Source of the DNA: Candidatus Sungiibacteriota bacterium
Lineage (GTDB): Bacteria; Patescibacteriota; Minisyncoccia; Sungbacterales; HO2-52-23
Length of the DNA stretch: 33,544 nt
Direction: 5' to 3'
Assembly (NCBI GenBank): GCA_016181585.1
Contig: JACOYX010000004.1
Location: 1-33,544 of the forward strand
The notes under the pieces were generated by a model. The model made no database searches. It was not told the origin of the DNA and saw nothing but the letters and a program-made list of their open reading frames with translations. Made by a program: the position numbers and the translations under genes. Position 1 is the stretch's first letter; each line of letters begins with the position of its first letter. Below are positions 22,870 through 30,980 of this stretch, piece by piece.

Positions 22870-25254
22870 ATGAGAAAAAAACCGGTAGTCATTGCAGTAC
22901 TGCTAACAATCTTTTTGGGATATGGGGCAGGTTTTGTGAAAGACCGCTCCCCTATTGAAGACCTTATTTTGGATGGGGAAAACCCTATTCGCCTGGGGGA
23001 AGAATATGTCCGCTCAAAAGTGAATGAGGGTTTTGCCCCAACCGATCCGGTGCTGTATTTAACCGACACACGAAGCAGTCCCGGCTGGTCACGCACACTA
23101 TGCAACTTTGAGAAGTATGCGGGGTTCTTCGGCACCGTGTTCGGGCTTTGCACAACACCATTTTTTTATATCGAGCACGGAGAGGAGATCGATATAGCCC
23201 ACGACGAGGCGCCTTTTGTTGTAGACGGTGTTTTATCCGCCGATTGGCAGACGCGATTGGCGAAAAGTATGGTGTTCAAGAACTTCGCCGGCGACAATTT
23301 CGGCTATGTCGTGACGGCAGTGTTTTTACCGCAAATGGAAAGCGAGCTCAAGCAAGCCGAACTTGCGGTAAAAATTGCACAAATGGGAAAAGGAATTTCG
23401 TGGTATGAGATTCTGAATCTCGATGTGCGTTCACTGTGGTACGGAGTCAGTGCAACAGGATGGGTGGTGGGAAGATATCTCATCCACGTAATGCTGATGG
23501 CTTCTACCATGCTTCTGGCAATCGGAGGAGTAGGGATCGTGCTTATGCTGGGATTTCGAAGCACGTTTGGATCTTGGCGGCTGGCAGGAATCGCTGTCTT
23601 GCATATTTGGGCGGCGCTTATCTGCCAAACCGGAGCAATGGCTTTATTTGGCGTCCAGCGGAGTGTATTCACCCTGGTCGCACAAATGATTCCTTTTCTC
23701 ATCGGAACCTCTGCCATGCCGGAGGTATTTGAAAAGCGCGGAAAAGCCACCACGCCTTACCTCTGGGCGGGCGGACTCACGATCGCAAGCGCGCTCATGT
23801 ATGTCTTGCCTTACCTCGGTTTTGAGGTAACGCATATTCATGAATTCTCCTATGCAGTGATTCTCGGCACTTTCTTCATGACGTTTTTGTCCTTATACTC
23901 TTTTCCCTGTTTCCTGCGGAAAAGCGATATTCCGCAAAACACCGAAGGATCGCGCATCAATCTTGTTTCCAATTGGTTGAATAAAAAACTGATCGCCTCT
24001 GCGCGATGGTTTTCAGAAGGCAGTAAAACATATGCGCTGATTGTCGGCGTCTTGCTTCTTTACATCAGCACTGCTTGGATGGTCGCCGTAGGAGAAATTA
24101 AAACGGCCACCGATTCAAAGGTATACATAAAAAATACATCGGTGGCGAAAGGGCTTGATAGGCTCGATCGTCCCGGGGGAATGGGACAATCACTTGTGGA
24201 AATGCTGATTGAATGTGATGGCGGAAGATCAATCGTTGATCCAACCTGCGCTAAAGAACTCATCGTATGGCATCACGCCGTAGAAGAGAAATTTGCTACC
24301 GAGCATCAGGAGCTTCGAGCGATCTTCTCCATAGTAAAGATGTTTGAAGAGATCGCAATAGGAACCGAAGAAGACCCAGGCATTCTGGCGCACATGCCCA
24401 AATCCACAGAGGAAATTAATCTGGTGTGGCCTGCGATGAAAAGCCGGCTTGCACAGCTTGATAGGCCAGGCAAGCCGACGTATCAGTCGCAACTCTGGTG
24501 CGGTAGAAATGATGATTGTTTTCGCGTGATATTCGGCATTTCCATTGTAACAGACGCTGAACTCCGTCAAACAATCACAGCCCTGCAGGAGTTCAATGCA
24601 AAAAATTTTCCTCACTTACGAACAACGTTTTACGGAAAAAATGCATTGTATTCCCAACTCGGTCCGTATGTGACCGAAGGGAAGGTAAAGAATTCGTTCA
24701 CTTCCGTGGCGGCCGTGGGTATTACCAGTTTTATTTTCCTCGCCGCCATACAGCGGAGGAGAGCACGTAAAATTTCCCCTCTGACGGGGGGATTGGTTGC
24801 GGTTGTACCATTTCTTTTCGCACCAAGCGTGTTTCTTTTTGTGCTGTGGATCGGCAAGAGCCCGCTTGATGTGGTAGCCGCCACAGTGAGTTCGTTTGCC
24901 ATAGCGGCCGCGGGAGATTTCATGGTATTGCTCCTCTTCGCTTTTGTGGAGAATATCAAGAAAAATCCCAACCTGAACTTGTACGGCGTACTGCTTCCGA
25001 CGCTGGAACAAGAGGGGCCGCTTCGCACAAGGGACATGATTCTCAACATAGGAGCGTTTTCCGTCTTTGCACTGTGCGTATTGTTCGAGCCGGTGCAAAT
25101 GCTCGGCATCTCGATGATGCTGATTACGTTCCTGTGTTTGGTGGGAACATTAGTTTTTTCAATGGCAATCCTTATGCGCATTCTGCGTCCCGCGGAACAG
25201 CCGCATGCGGATTCGCCAACCGCGGTTGTTGCCGCGCGCAATGATTTAAGATGA
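22870..25254 (+). CDS. RND-superfamily/MMPL-type exporter
   Basis: A 794-residue membrane transporter with the two-fold RND layout: TM1 (about 5-20), a large extracytoplasmic loop (20-195), a TM group (about 205-350), TM7 (about 385-405), a second extracytoplasmic loop (410-620), and a final TM group (about 628-775). AGDFMVLLLF in the C-terminal group resembles the GxDY TM motif of MMPL proteins, with Asp as a possible proton-relay residue. Such proteins export lipids or hydrophobic molecules by proton motive force. ATG 22870 has AAAAAGGAGA about 9 nt upstream; GTG 22864 is an alternative. It has its own strong promoter and terminator, so it is a separate unit beside plsC. The substrate is unknown. 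Confidence 0.85.
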   Translation: MRKKPVVIAVLLTIFLGYGAGFVKDRSPIEDLILDGENPIRLGEEYVRSKVNEGFAPTDPVLYLTDTRSSPGWSRTLCNFEKYAGFFGTVFGLCTTPFFYIEHGEEIDIAHDEAPFVVDGVLSADWQTRLAKSMVFKNFAGDNFGYVVTAVFLPQMESELKQAELAVKIAQMGKGISWYEILNLDVRSLWYGVSATGWVVGRYLIHVMLMASTMLLAIGGVGIVLMLGFRSTFGSWRLAGIAVLHIWAALICQTGAMALFGVQRSVFTLVAQMIPFLIGTSAMPEVFEKRGKATTPYLWAGGLTIASALMYVLPYLGFEVTHIHEFSYAVILGTFFMTFLSLYSFPCFLRKSDIPQNTEGSRINLVSNWLNKKLIASARWFSEGSKTYALIVGVLLLYISTAWMVAVGEIKTATDSKVYIKNTSVAKGLDRLDRPGGMGQSLVEMLIECDGGRSIVDPTCAKELIVWHHAVEEKFATEHQELRAIFSIVKMFEEIAIGTEEDPGILAHMPKSTEEINLVWPAMKSRLAQLDRPGKPTYQSQLWCGRNDDCFRVIFGISIVTDAELRQTITALQEFNAKNFPHLRTTFYGKNALYSQLGPYVTEGKVKNSFTSVAAVGITSFIFLAAIQRRRARKISPLTGGLVAVVPFLFAPSVFLFVLWIGKSPLDVVAATVSSFAIAAAGDFMVLLLFAFVENIKKNPNLNLYGVLLPTLEQEGPLRTRDMILNIGAFSVFALCVLFEPVQMLGISMMLITFLCLVGTLVFSMAILMRILRPAEQPHADSPTAVVAARNDLR

Positions 25255-25260
25255 CAAACC

Positions 25261-25292
25261 AAAAGTCGTCCCGACACGTCGGGACGACTTTT
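25261..25292 (+). terminator. Intrinsic terminator after the exporter
   Basis: AAAAGTCGTCCCGAC and GTCGGGACGACTTTT form a 15-bp stem with a tiny loop; A and T runs on the two sides make it potentially bidirectional. Confidence 0.88.
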
Positions 25293-25363
25293 AAATTTGA
25301 TTTTCTTATGAAGATGGGCTATTATTTTTCTAGAATATATCGAAGCACTATTGTTAGTATTTA

Positions 25364-25430
25364 CCCCCTATAGCTTAATGGGTTAAAAGCAAACAATTTT
25401 GCTTTTAACGGGATTGCTTCCTTAAATTGA
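25364..25430 (+). other. tRNA-like relic or decoy hairpin
   Basis: CCCCCTATAGCTTA is identical to the first 14 nt of tRNA-Lys at 25471 and is followed by a D-arm-like GCTT..AAGC. The anticodon and T arms then fail; instead GTTAAAAGCAA/TTGCTTTTAAC forms an 11-bp hairpin. It is best read as a decayed duplicate of the tRNA 5' half. Confidence 0.5.
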
Positions 25431-25452
25431 TAAGTTTTTCTTTTTATATTAT

Positions 25453-25553
25453 GTCAGTTTTCAACTGACTCCCCCTATAGCTTAGTGGTAAAGCAGTTGC
25501 CTTTTAAGCAATTGATCCAGGTTCGATTCCTGGTGGGGGGAGTCAGTTGAAAA
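25453..25553 (+). promoter_or_regulatory. Competing hairpins around tRNA-Lys
   Basis: TTTTCAACTGACT (25458-25470) and AGTCAGTTGAAAA (25541-25553) are exact complements enclosing the tRNA. A third copy, GTCAGTT (25453-25459), can pair with AACTGAC (25463-25469) instead. The two pairings exclude each other. Confidence 0.75.
25471..25541 (+). tRNA. tRNA-Lys(TTT)
   Basis: A 71-nt tRNA without encoded CCA. Acceptor CCCCCTA/TGGGGGG (one T-G pair), D arm GCTT/AAGC, anticodon loop CTTTTAA (TTT), T arm CCAGG-TTCGATT-CCTGG, discriminator A. Flanking bases extend the acceptor stem by 13 more pairs. Confidence 0.92.
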
Positions 25554-25578
25554 AACTTTTTACAGAAAAAAACTTATA

Positions 25579-25629
25579 AGACCTACTGCGTAAAGATTTT
25601 CGTTACGAAAATCTTTACGCAGTAGGTCT
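25579..25629. repeat. Dispersed AGACCTAC repeat, copy C (perfect hairpin)
   Basis: Two 24-bp arms beginning AGACCTACTGCGTAAAGATT in exact inverted orientation around TTA, 51 bp in all. It is two left ends of the repeat placed head to head, with nothing between. Confidence 0.92.
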
Positions 25630-25705
25630 ATACAATAAAAACAGTCCCATGGCCTTGCCGTCAACCGTCTGAAGTTCCGCGTTTATTACAGCACGTTTGT
25701 AAACA

Positions 25706-25942
25706 ATGAAAAAATTATTGTTGCCAATTGGAAATGCAATCCGTCCACTTCGCGCGAGGCGCATAATTTGCTTTTGGCGATACAAAAAACAGTTCTCAAA
25801 AGGAAACACGTTGAAATGGTAATTTGTCCGCCTGATATTTTTCTCTCCGCTCTTAAACATCGGGTTCCATGCATTACATTTGGCGTTCAGGATGTGTTCT
25901 GGAATAAACGGGCGCTTATACGGGCGCGGGGAGTAAGCGGCG
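25706..25942 (+). pseudogene. tpiA: Triosephosphate isomerase fragment
   Basis: The plus strand encodes a TpiA N-terminus. From ATG 25706 the reading starts MKK, then one A is missing from the A run, after which another frame gives ANWKCNPSTSREAHNLLLA, VEMVICPPDIFLSALKH, ITFGVQDVFW and VSG. ANWKCN and the CPPDIFL..FGVQDVFW spacing are TIM hallmarks. The gene stops after about 80 codons, before the catalytic His and Glu blocks, and joins a folD fragment. It is a broken gene; a functional copy elsewhere is not ruled out. A minus-strand ORF over this region is a shadow. Confidence 0.8.
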
Positions 25943-26485
25943 CTTAACAGTATTCCGCCAAAAAAAGACGCTGACGTATTGCATGCGGACTCATTTGGCA
26001 GATATGAAGCTGGCAGTAAAACAGCTCTTGTGCCTCCGGTGATAGGCGCTATGGAAGAAATATTGCGGAGAAAAGCTCCGGACATTCTTGCAAGTTTGGA
26101 TCAACAACGAGTGGTGGCGGTGGTGCAGGTACTTGTAATCGGGAGGTAGGTTAATCGGTGGGCGGTGCGGAATAACGCAATGGAATTGGTTGGCCTGCGA
26201 AAGGGCAGTGATGTAAGGCGATACACCGAAAACGTTGATATTATTGTTTCCGGTGCGGGACAAGCAGGTTTGATAACCAAAAAAATGGTGAAAATGGGCG
26301 CGGTTATTTTTGATTTCGGGTTTTCAAAAAAGAGCGGCGTTATTTGCGGAGATGTAGACCCGGCGGTTGCCGATAAAGCGCGTTTACCAACACCGGTACC
26401 CGGCGGTATGGGCCCGCTTGCGGTTACTATGCTCTTTTGGAAAGTTGCGCGAATTGCAGGAGTGAAGCTGGTGCGATATTTTTAA
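25943..26485 (+). pseudogene. folD: FolD 3' fragment fused to tpiA relic
   Basis: The plus strand reads LNSIPPKKDADVLHADSFG, LVPPVIGAMEEIL, VQVLVIGR, then an in-frame TAG (26147-26149), then ENVDIIVSGAGQAGLI, GAVIFDFG, GDVDPAVADKARLPTPVPGG and MGPLAVTMLF. These are the folate-binding and NAD(P)-binding blocks of methylenetetrahydrofolate dehydrogenase/cyclohydrolase. The N-terminal about 100 residues with the catalytic Lys are missing, and the RGRLxGxP segment after VIGR is disrupted by indels. The fragment is joined directly to tpiA in a shifted frame, so a deletion fused two neighbours. It converges with the alginate-lyase-like gene. Confidence 0.85.
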
Positions 26486-26493
26486 TTCGGACT

Positions 26494-28725
26494 TCAGGAG
26501 GTGTTTGGATTCTGCAAAACTATGGAGTCGATGTGCACGGTAATACCCGACGTGTTGACGGGGTCAAATCGCAGTTTGTTTACAACGCCTTTCCACGCCG
26601 TGTTCGTTTTCAAATTGAGCGTATAGGTGCGATAGGTGTTGTCAACGAGCGCGAGGAAGGTTGCCTTGTTTTCACTAGAGAAAGCATTATTTCCTTCGGC
26701 CCAAAAAAGTTGTGCCGGCAGTGTATTACCTGCGTTTACTCCGTTGCTAAGCTTCATGCGTACCACAAGCGTTGAGAATTCTTTTGTTTGGACTGATATT
26801 TTAAGAGTTTCAATCCATGCATCATCGTGCGTCGTAACAAACGACAGCAAGCCATCTTTTACATCCAAGTTTTTTACCCGATCGGCGTTATTCGCGCTCC
26901 ACTCTTCCATTATATTGTTCAGGTGAAAATACCAGCCGGTTTCTTTTTTATCAAATATTTTGCCAAAAAATTCAGGCGTATCTCTTTGATATGTGCGTTC
27001 TGTCGGAAGCGCGTTATCAAATGCGCGAGTTACCAATGAGTGATTATGATACCGATACGCAAGAATTTCAAACGCGCTGTAGTGGCCGATTCCCGTAACT
27101 TCGTCAATATAGCCGTTTTCCCCTTCATAACCCGTTGTTTTAATAAGCTGAGGTGTCGGACTGAATTTGTTCAGGTAGTATGAATAGTATACGCCGGGCA
27201 GAAGTAATTGTTCGCCTTGGGGCGCGCGGTATTGATAAAGATCAATGCCGTTATGCAGGGCGGCTTCCGCGACTGCCGTAAGGCGGCTTGTGGAGAAAAG
27301 CGAATATCCGTATCCGCGGTTCAGGTTTGCCCAAGGATCAGATCCGGGAGCGTCATAGTGGCGGTATCTATCAAACACTTCGCCTTCAAATGTAGGGTTT
27401 TTGTCGCACCCCGCTGACGGTTCGCCACGCATATAAATAGCTTTACTCATGAGAGTCTTCCAGTTTATGGGAATGGTGGTTCCTTCAATGGCCTCGTTAA
27501 ATAGTTGGGGGTCGTTTAGCACAAACCCAATAACGGCAAGTCCGGCGATATGCGCTGTTTGGTGATTTGAATATGTATGACAGGAAACATTCTGAATCCA
27601 ATATGAAACACTCTCTTTTATAAGTTGATGTCCCTTGCGAAGCCAGCTTTGAATTACGATGTGGTCTTCCGGAGACAGAATATCAGCATTGTAAATGAGA
27701 TCATACACATTGCTGAAATTTATGAATCCATTACTGAGGCGAAGCCCAGCGTTATAGCGTTTTTGAGGCGGCACATCCGCAAAGTCATCGTGCGAGTTTA
27801 TTTGGTGTAATGAACCGGAAGCCCATGCTACCAGGAATTCTTTTGCCCGATTTGCATATTTTTTATCGTTAGTAAGAACATAGAGTAATGCGTTACGGGC
27901 GGCATGCGGCGCGTCTTTTTGTTCAAACTTCGCAAGATATTGATTCACATCGGTGCCGTCGTATACGTCAGGAGCCGCCGTATAATTATCTTCTCCTGCC
28001 TTCATGCGCGAAAAAGATCCCATCCACGGTTCTCGTTTCTGATTTATTTTTGTTTTGATATCGTCAATTTCCCGTTGATTAAAAAAGAGATTAGGATGTA
28101 CTGGAGTGGTTTGTGACACAGGTTCGCCTTCTTCTATTGGTGTGTAGGTTAAGTTGCTGGTGATAAGTATTTTATCTATTTTAGTGCCGTCTTCGCGCTG
28201 AATGACAGTAAGTGTGTGCATTCCTGTGGCAAGATCAAACACGACCGGATCTACTAAAGAGCCGCTTGCATAGTCGCTTACTTCATCCCATCGCCACCTA
28301 TTCGCCGGGGACATGCCCCATTGTTTTAGGCTCCCCCCATCAATTTGCACATAGAATGAGTTGTCGGTATCATTTGGTGCAAGAATGCGCCCCCATATTT
28401 TATATGTTCCCGCCTGCGAAATAGTAAAGGAAAAATTTGTTTTACCTTTTATTCCCGCGCCATTGGGCACCCAAACGAACTCATTTTGCGAGGCGTTGGG
28501 ATCATTGGCGGTAAGCATGGGGGAGGTGAGTATTCCTCTTTCTGCCTCCAGCCAAATGGCACTTACATTGGCAGAGCCCTTTTTCCAAAATTTTCCTTCC
28601 ATCGGGGAGAGCAGAGAGATTATGCTTCCAATTCCTATCAACAGGCCGACGATTAGCCATGCCTGCCAGGGTCGGAGCGCTTTTTCATTGTCTGTGGCAC
28701 GATCTTTTTTGTGTTCGGCGATCAT
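26494..28725 (-). CDS. Membrane-anchored alginate-lyase-like protein with CBM-like domain
   Basis: A 743-residue protein. A short cytoplasmic tail and one TM helix (about 20-41) anchor it outside the cell. Next is a beta-sandwich resembling CBM6/35 (about 55-200: AIWLEAERG, AGTYKIWGRILAPNDTDNSFYVQIDGG, GMHTLTVIQREDGTKIDKILIT). An (alpha/alpha) toroid of the alginate lyase superfamily follows (about 215-560), with HPNLFFNQREIDDIK, the NVSCHTYSNHQTAHIAGLA block holding likely catalytic Asn/His, and FEGEVFDRYRHYDAPGSD. A second beta domain closes the protein (about 610-743). The substrate, probably an acidic polysaccharide, is not determined. ATG 28725 is chosen at MIAEHKKD; the frame opens 9 codons earlier. 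Confidence 0.78.
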   Translation of the reverse strand: MIAEHKKDRATDNEKALRPWQAWLIVGLLIGIGSIISLLSPMEGKFWKKGSANVSAIWLEAERGILTSPMLTANDPNASQNEFVWVPNGAGIKGKTNFSFTISQAGTYKIWGRILAPNDTDNSFYVQIDGGSLKQWGMSPANRWRWDEVSDYASGSLVDPVVFDLATGMHTLTVIQREDGTKIDKILITSNLTYTPIEEGEPVSQTTPVHPNLFFNQREIDDIKTKINQKREPWMGSFSRMKAGEDNYTAAPDVYDGTDVNQYLAKFEQKDAPHAARNALLYVLTNDKKYANRAKEFLVAWASGSLHQINSHDDFADVPPQKRYNAGLRLSNGFINFSNVYDLIYNADILSPEDHIVIQSWLRKGHQLIKESVSYWIQNVSCHTYSNHQTAHIAGLAVIGFVLNDPQLFNEAIEGTTIPINWKTLMSKAIYMRGEPSAGCDKNPTFEGEVFDRYRHYDAPGSDPWANLNRGYGYSLFSTSRLTAVAEAALHNGIDLYQYRAPQGEQLLLPGVYYSYYLNKFSPTPQLIKTTGYEGENGYIDEVTGIGHYSAFEILAYRYHNHSLVTRAFDNALPTERTYQRDTPEFFGKIFDKKETGWYFHLNNIMEEWSANNADRVKNLDVKDGLLSFVTTHDDAWIETLKISVQTKEFSTLVVRMKLSNGVNAGNTLPAQLFWAEGNNAFSSENKATFLALVDNTYRTYTLNLKTNTAWKGVVNKLRFDPVNTSGITVHIDSIVLQNPNTS

Positions 28726-28789
28726 GATATTTAGTATACCATGCTGTAACATTTTGTGCGCACACTTTAGAAAAAGGCAAGCCAGAGGA

Positions 28790-28846
28790 AGCCGCCTCGC
28801 GGAGTTTATCCCGCACCGAGCTTGCTCTGGTGCGGGGCTCGGCGGC
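28790..28846. other. Compound GC-rich hairpin upstream of the lyase-like gene
   Basis: CCCGCACC-GAGC..GCTC-GGTGCGGG (28810-28836) sits inside an outer GCCGCC/GGCGGC pair. The 28753-28951 gap holds this structure and no gene. Confidence 0.6.
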
Positions 28847-28951
28847 CAATTCGTATTGAATTTTGGGCTAAAAAATCAGTTGGCGATTCAGTTTTTGGGA
28901 AAAGAAAATTTTTAATCATAGAATTTATTTCAAAAATGGCGGTAGCTGTTT

Positions 28952-28980
28952 TTGACTTTTAATGTTGTTGGTGCTTTAAT
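28952..28980 (+). promoter_or_regulatory. Promoter of the 29032 gene
   Basis: TTGACT (28952-28957), 17-nt spacer, TTTAAT (28975-28980), about 50 nt before ATG 29032. Confidence 0.6.
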
Positions 28981-29031
28981 CATCATTGATAAATAGAACC
29001 TCCAAAACTTACAGAAAGAGGGGAACGAAAC

Positions 29032-29904
29032 ATGAAAGCTCTACTTATAGGACTTGGACAGATTGGTCTTGGTTTGGTTGTTCCTGTCTTTAAGAAAGCA
29101 GGATATACACTCACCGGTACTGATGCAAGCCGTGATCGTATCAATGCCCTCCGCAACGGATATTTTCTCCAAACTCCGAGCGGAGTTGAGAAGATTGATG
29201 TTGATGTTGTTAGCATGGACGAAGTCGCAGATGAGTTCGAGGTCATCATTACTTCTGTCGGTCGGCAACATCTCGAAAAAGTTGCGGCGTGGTGTCGAGA
29301 AAAGCACTTTTCGGTTCCCGTACTTCTAGCCGAGAATTTGCCCGACACAGTCAACCATTTTCCTCGGCAGATTCCGATTGTTGTTGACAGAATTTGCCCA
29401 AGAATTGTAACTCGCGATGGTTGCTTGTCCGCGGTTGCCGAGGACTACTACAAAATCGTGGTCGTGGACGATCCGATTACCCGTCAACTCGGTGTTGTCA
29501 ACTGCGTCGAGTTGATTGCGACCGAGGAAGAAGTAGAACAGAGACGAAAGCAAAAGATGTTCACAGTGAACACCTCACACGTTCTCACTGCTCTCTTCGG
29601 ACAACAACTCGGCTGCTTGCTAGTCGAAGAGGCAATTGCGAGGTCGGAAGTTTCCACAAGAATTCGCTCTATGGTATCCGAGGTCGCGCCATGGCTTGGC
29701 TTTGATTCTAAAGATGCCGAGCAAAGAGCCAGTGAGATCATCAGGCGATTCGGAAGTCCTGTTCAGGATTCGCTTTCGCGAATTTTTGGGTCGGTCAACC
29801 GCAAATCCGCCCTGCGATACGTCGAAGTTCCACTCAATGGTGTTCGATCGGTTGGTGCAGCAGCGCCAACGCTTGAAGAAGCCCGAGAGCTTCTAAACTC
29901 GTAG
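29032..29904 (+). CDS. Mannitol-1-phosphate 5-dehydrogenase-like oxidoreductase
   Basis: A 290-residue NAD(P)-dependent dehydrogenase resembling the polyol-specific long-chain family (MtlD). The N-terminal Rossmann fold begins ALLIGLGQIGLGLVVPVF with GxGxxG; a C-terminal helical domain carries MFTVNTSHVLTALFGQQLG, matching the KLFTVNTGHA..AYLG block of MtlD, and EEAI. It is shorter than MtlD (about 380), with parts of the C-terminal domain missing, so the substrate could differ. ATG 29032 follows AAGAGGGG by 8 nt. It stands alone, with its own promoter and terminator. No PTS or mannitol gene is nearby. Confidence 0.75.
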   Translation: MKALLIGLGQIGLGLVVPVFKKAGYTLTGTDASRDRINALRNGYFLQTPSGVEKIDVDVVSMDEVADEFEVIITSVGRQHLEKVAAWCREKHFSVPVLLAENLPDTVNHFPRQIPIVVDRICPRIVTRDGCLSAVAEDYYKIVVVDDPITRQLGVVNCVELIATEEEVEQRRKQKMFTVNTSHVLTALFGQQLGCLLVEEAIARSEVSTRIRSMVSEVAPWLGFDSKDAEQRASEIIRRFGSPVQDSLSRIFGSVNRKSALRYVEVPLNGVRSVGAAAPTLEEARELLNS

Positions 29905-29918
29905 TCAGTTTATTCGCG

Positions 29919-29951
29919 GGCCGTTCGGTTACAAACCGGCGGCCATTTTTT
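29919..29951 (+). terminator. Intrinsic terminator after the dehydrogenase
   Basis: GGCCG-tt-CGGTT and AACCG-g-CGGCC form a stem followed by ATTTTTT. It ends the 29032-29904 unit. Confidence 0.8.
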
Positions 29952-30253
29952 AAAGGAACAAAGAATTTGCCGCCAAAGCTGAAATTCTATTAGAATTTAG
30001 GTAGTTCGCTACGCTAACCTAAAAACTTGAAATTGTCAGCGGTGCGGCTCTCTAAGCCGTGCGAGGCACAGCCGAGCAATAGGCCGCCGCATTTAGGATT
30101 TCTCGCGGGCCTTCGCCTCGCCGAAGTGGCTTCGCCAAAGGCTACGCCGAGGCGAGAATGGCTTCGTCCACGCAAGCGGGGGAAATTCCTCGTACCTACT
30201 GCAGTCGCGGACGAAAACCGGTCGAACTATTTTAAGAATATTGCACTTTAAAA
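29952..30253. other. Intergenic stretch with no supported gene
   Basis: About 300 nt rich in short hairpins (TTAGGTAG..CTAACCTAA near 29996-30020; GCCTCGCCG..CGCCGAGGC near 30115-30155). A plus-strand 74-codon frame is Arg/Pro-rich, has no ribosome site and is not accepted as a gene. It may be an old element junction. Confidence 0.5.
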
Positions 30254-30278
30254 AACACAGCGAGTGTTTCGCTGTGTT
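30254..30278 (-). terminator. Intrinsic terminator after 30290-30709
   Basis: AACACAGCGA and TCGCTGTGTT form a 10-bp stem with a 5-nt loop, followed on the minus strand by TTTTT. Confidence 0.75.
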
Positions 30279-30289
30279 ATCGTCTCTTT

Positions 30290-30709
30290 TTATTTTTTGG
30301 ATCTTTCCCTTTTTTTATCTTCCTGCCGCATACCTCGTTCGGCTTTTTTAAGCAAAGATGCCAATTTACTTTCCCAACGCCCCTGTACATATATTATTTC
30401 TCCTAGATAAACTGGTTTTCCGCCAGTAGCTTTCTCATAATGCGCAGAAAATACTTCTTTCCCTCGGTACACGATTTTTAGCGATTCAGAAACAACAAAC
30501 CCCGCTTTACCCTCATCAAAGATATGCGTACCAACAGAGTGTTCAGTAATAGCCAAGATATCGTCTTTATATCCGCGCAGACTGTCCCATTGAATATTAC
30601 AATTAGGTTCTTCATCATAATATTCGCGTCCGCGCGGAATATCGTTGCCAAGATAATCCGCAACCACTTTTATTTTCCCCGCAATCGCATTTATTTTTTT
30701 CTTGTTCAT
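30290..30709 (-). CDS. Small soluble protein, possibly DUF5680-like
   Basis: A 139-residue basic protein (MNKKKINAIAGKIKVVADYLG...). The middle HIFDEGKAGFVVSESLKIVYRGKEVFSAHYEKATGG resembles the beta-rich core of DUF5680-type proteins, but this is a weak impression. ATG 30709 is taken since the first seven codons upstream (from 30730) look like leader. The C-terminus is Lys/Arg-rich. Repeat copy D ends directly upstream, so its promoter may lie in or near the repeat. Function unknown. Confidence 0.6.
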   Translation of the reverse strand: MNKKKINAIAGKIKVVADYLGNDIPRGREYYDEEPNCNIQWDSLRGYKDDILAITEHSVGTHIFDEGKAGFVVSESLKIVYRGKEVFSAHYEKATGGKPVYLGEIIYVQGRWESKLASLLKKAERGMRQEDKKRERSKK

Positions 30710-30738
30710 TTGCAACCCTCTTTGCGCCAAAGAACTTT

Positions 30739-30951
30739 AGACCTACTGATTAAAGATTTTCGTTACGATTCCGACATGTCGGGACAGGATTTAGAGACAA
30801 AATCGCTTCACCCCGTTAGAAGTTTTATACAAAAATTTCTAACGGGGTGAACAAATTTTGAGGCCTATCTACTTGCATAAGCCAAGAAATTTTGAAACGA
30901 TTTTGGCGCGAATTGAAATTGTAGCAGAATTATCTTTAATCAGCAGGTCTT
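30739..30951. mobile_element. MITE-like element, copy D of the AGACCTAC repeat (213 bp)
   Basis: The left end AGACCTACTGATTAAAGATT and right end ATCTTTAATCAGCAGGTCT are inverted repeats. The left half matches copy A (TTTAGAGACAAAATCG, GAGGCCTATC); the right half matches copy B (CGATTTTGGCGCGAATTG). Inside is an extra 15-bp hairpin (TTCACCCCGTTAGAA/complement, 30807-30851) absent from copy A. No transposase is encoded; a plus-strand frame in the right half is the source of the peptide tail seen in copy B. Confidence 0.8.
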
Positions 30952-30980
30952 ATATATTACCGAATGAAACTGCTCTATTT

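Noticed and set aside
24630-25277. 215-codon minus-strand frame
   Set aside because: Shadow of the exporter gene; the plus frame has clear TM periodicity.
25615-26085. 156-codon minus-strand frame
   Set aside because: It is antisense to readable TpiA and FolD fragments on the plus strand and has no family features.
30027-30251. 74-codon plus-strand frame
   Set aside because: Arg/Pro-rich, no ribosome site, lies in hairpin-rich intergenic DNA.
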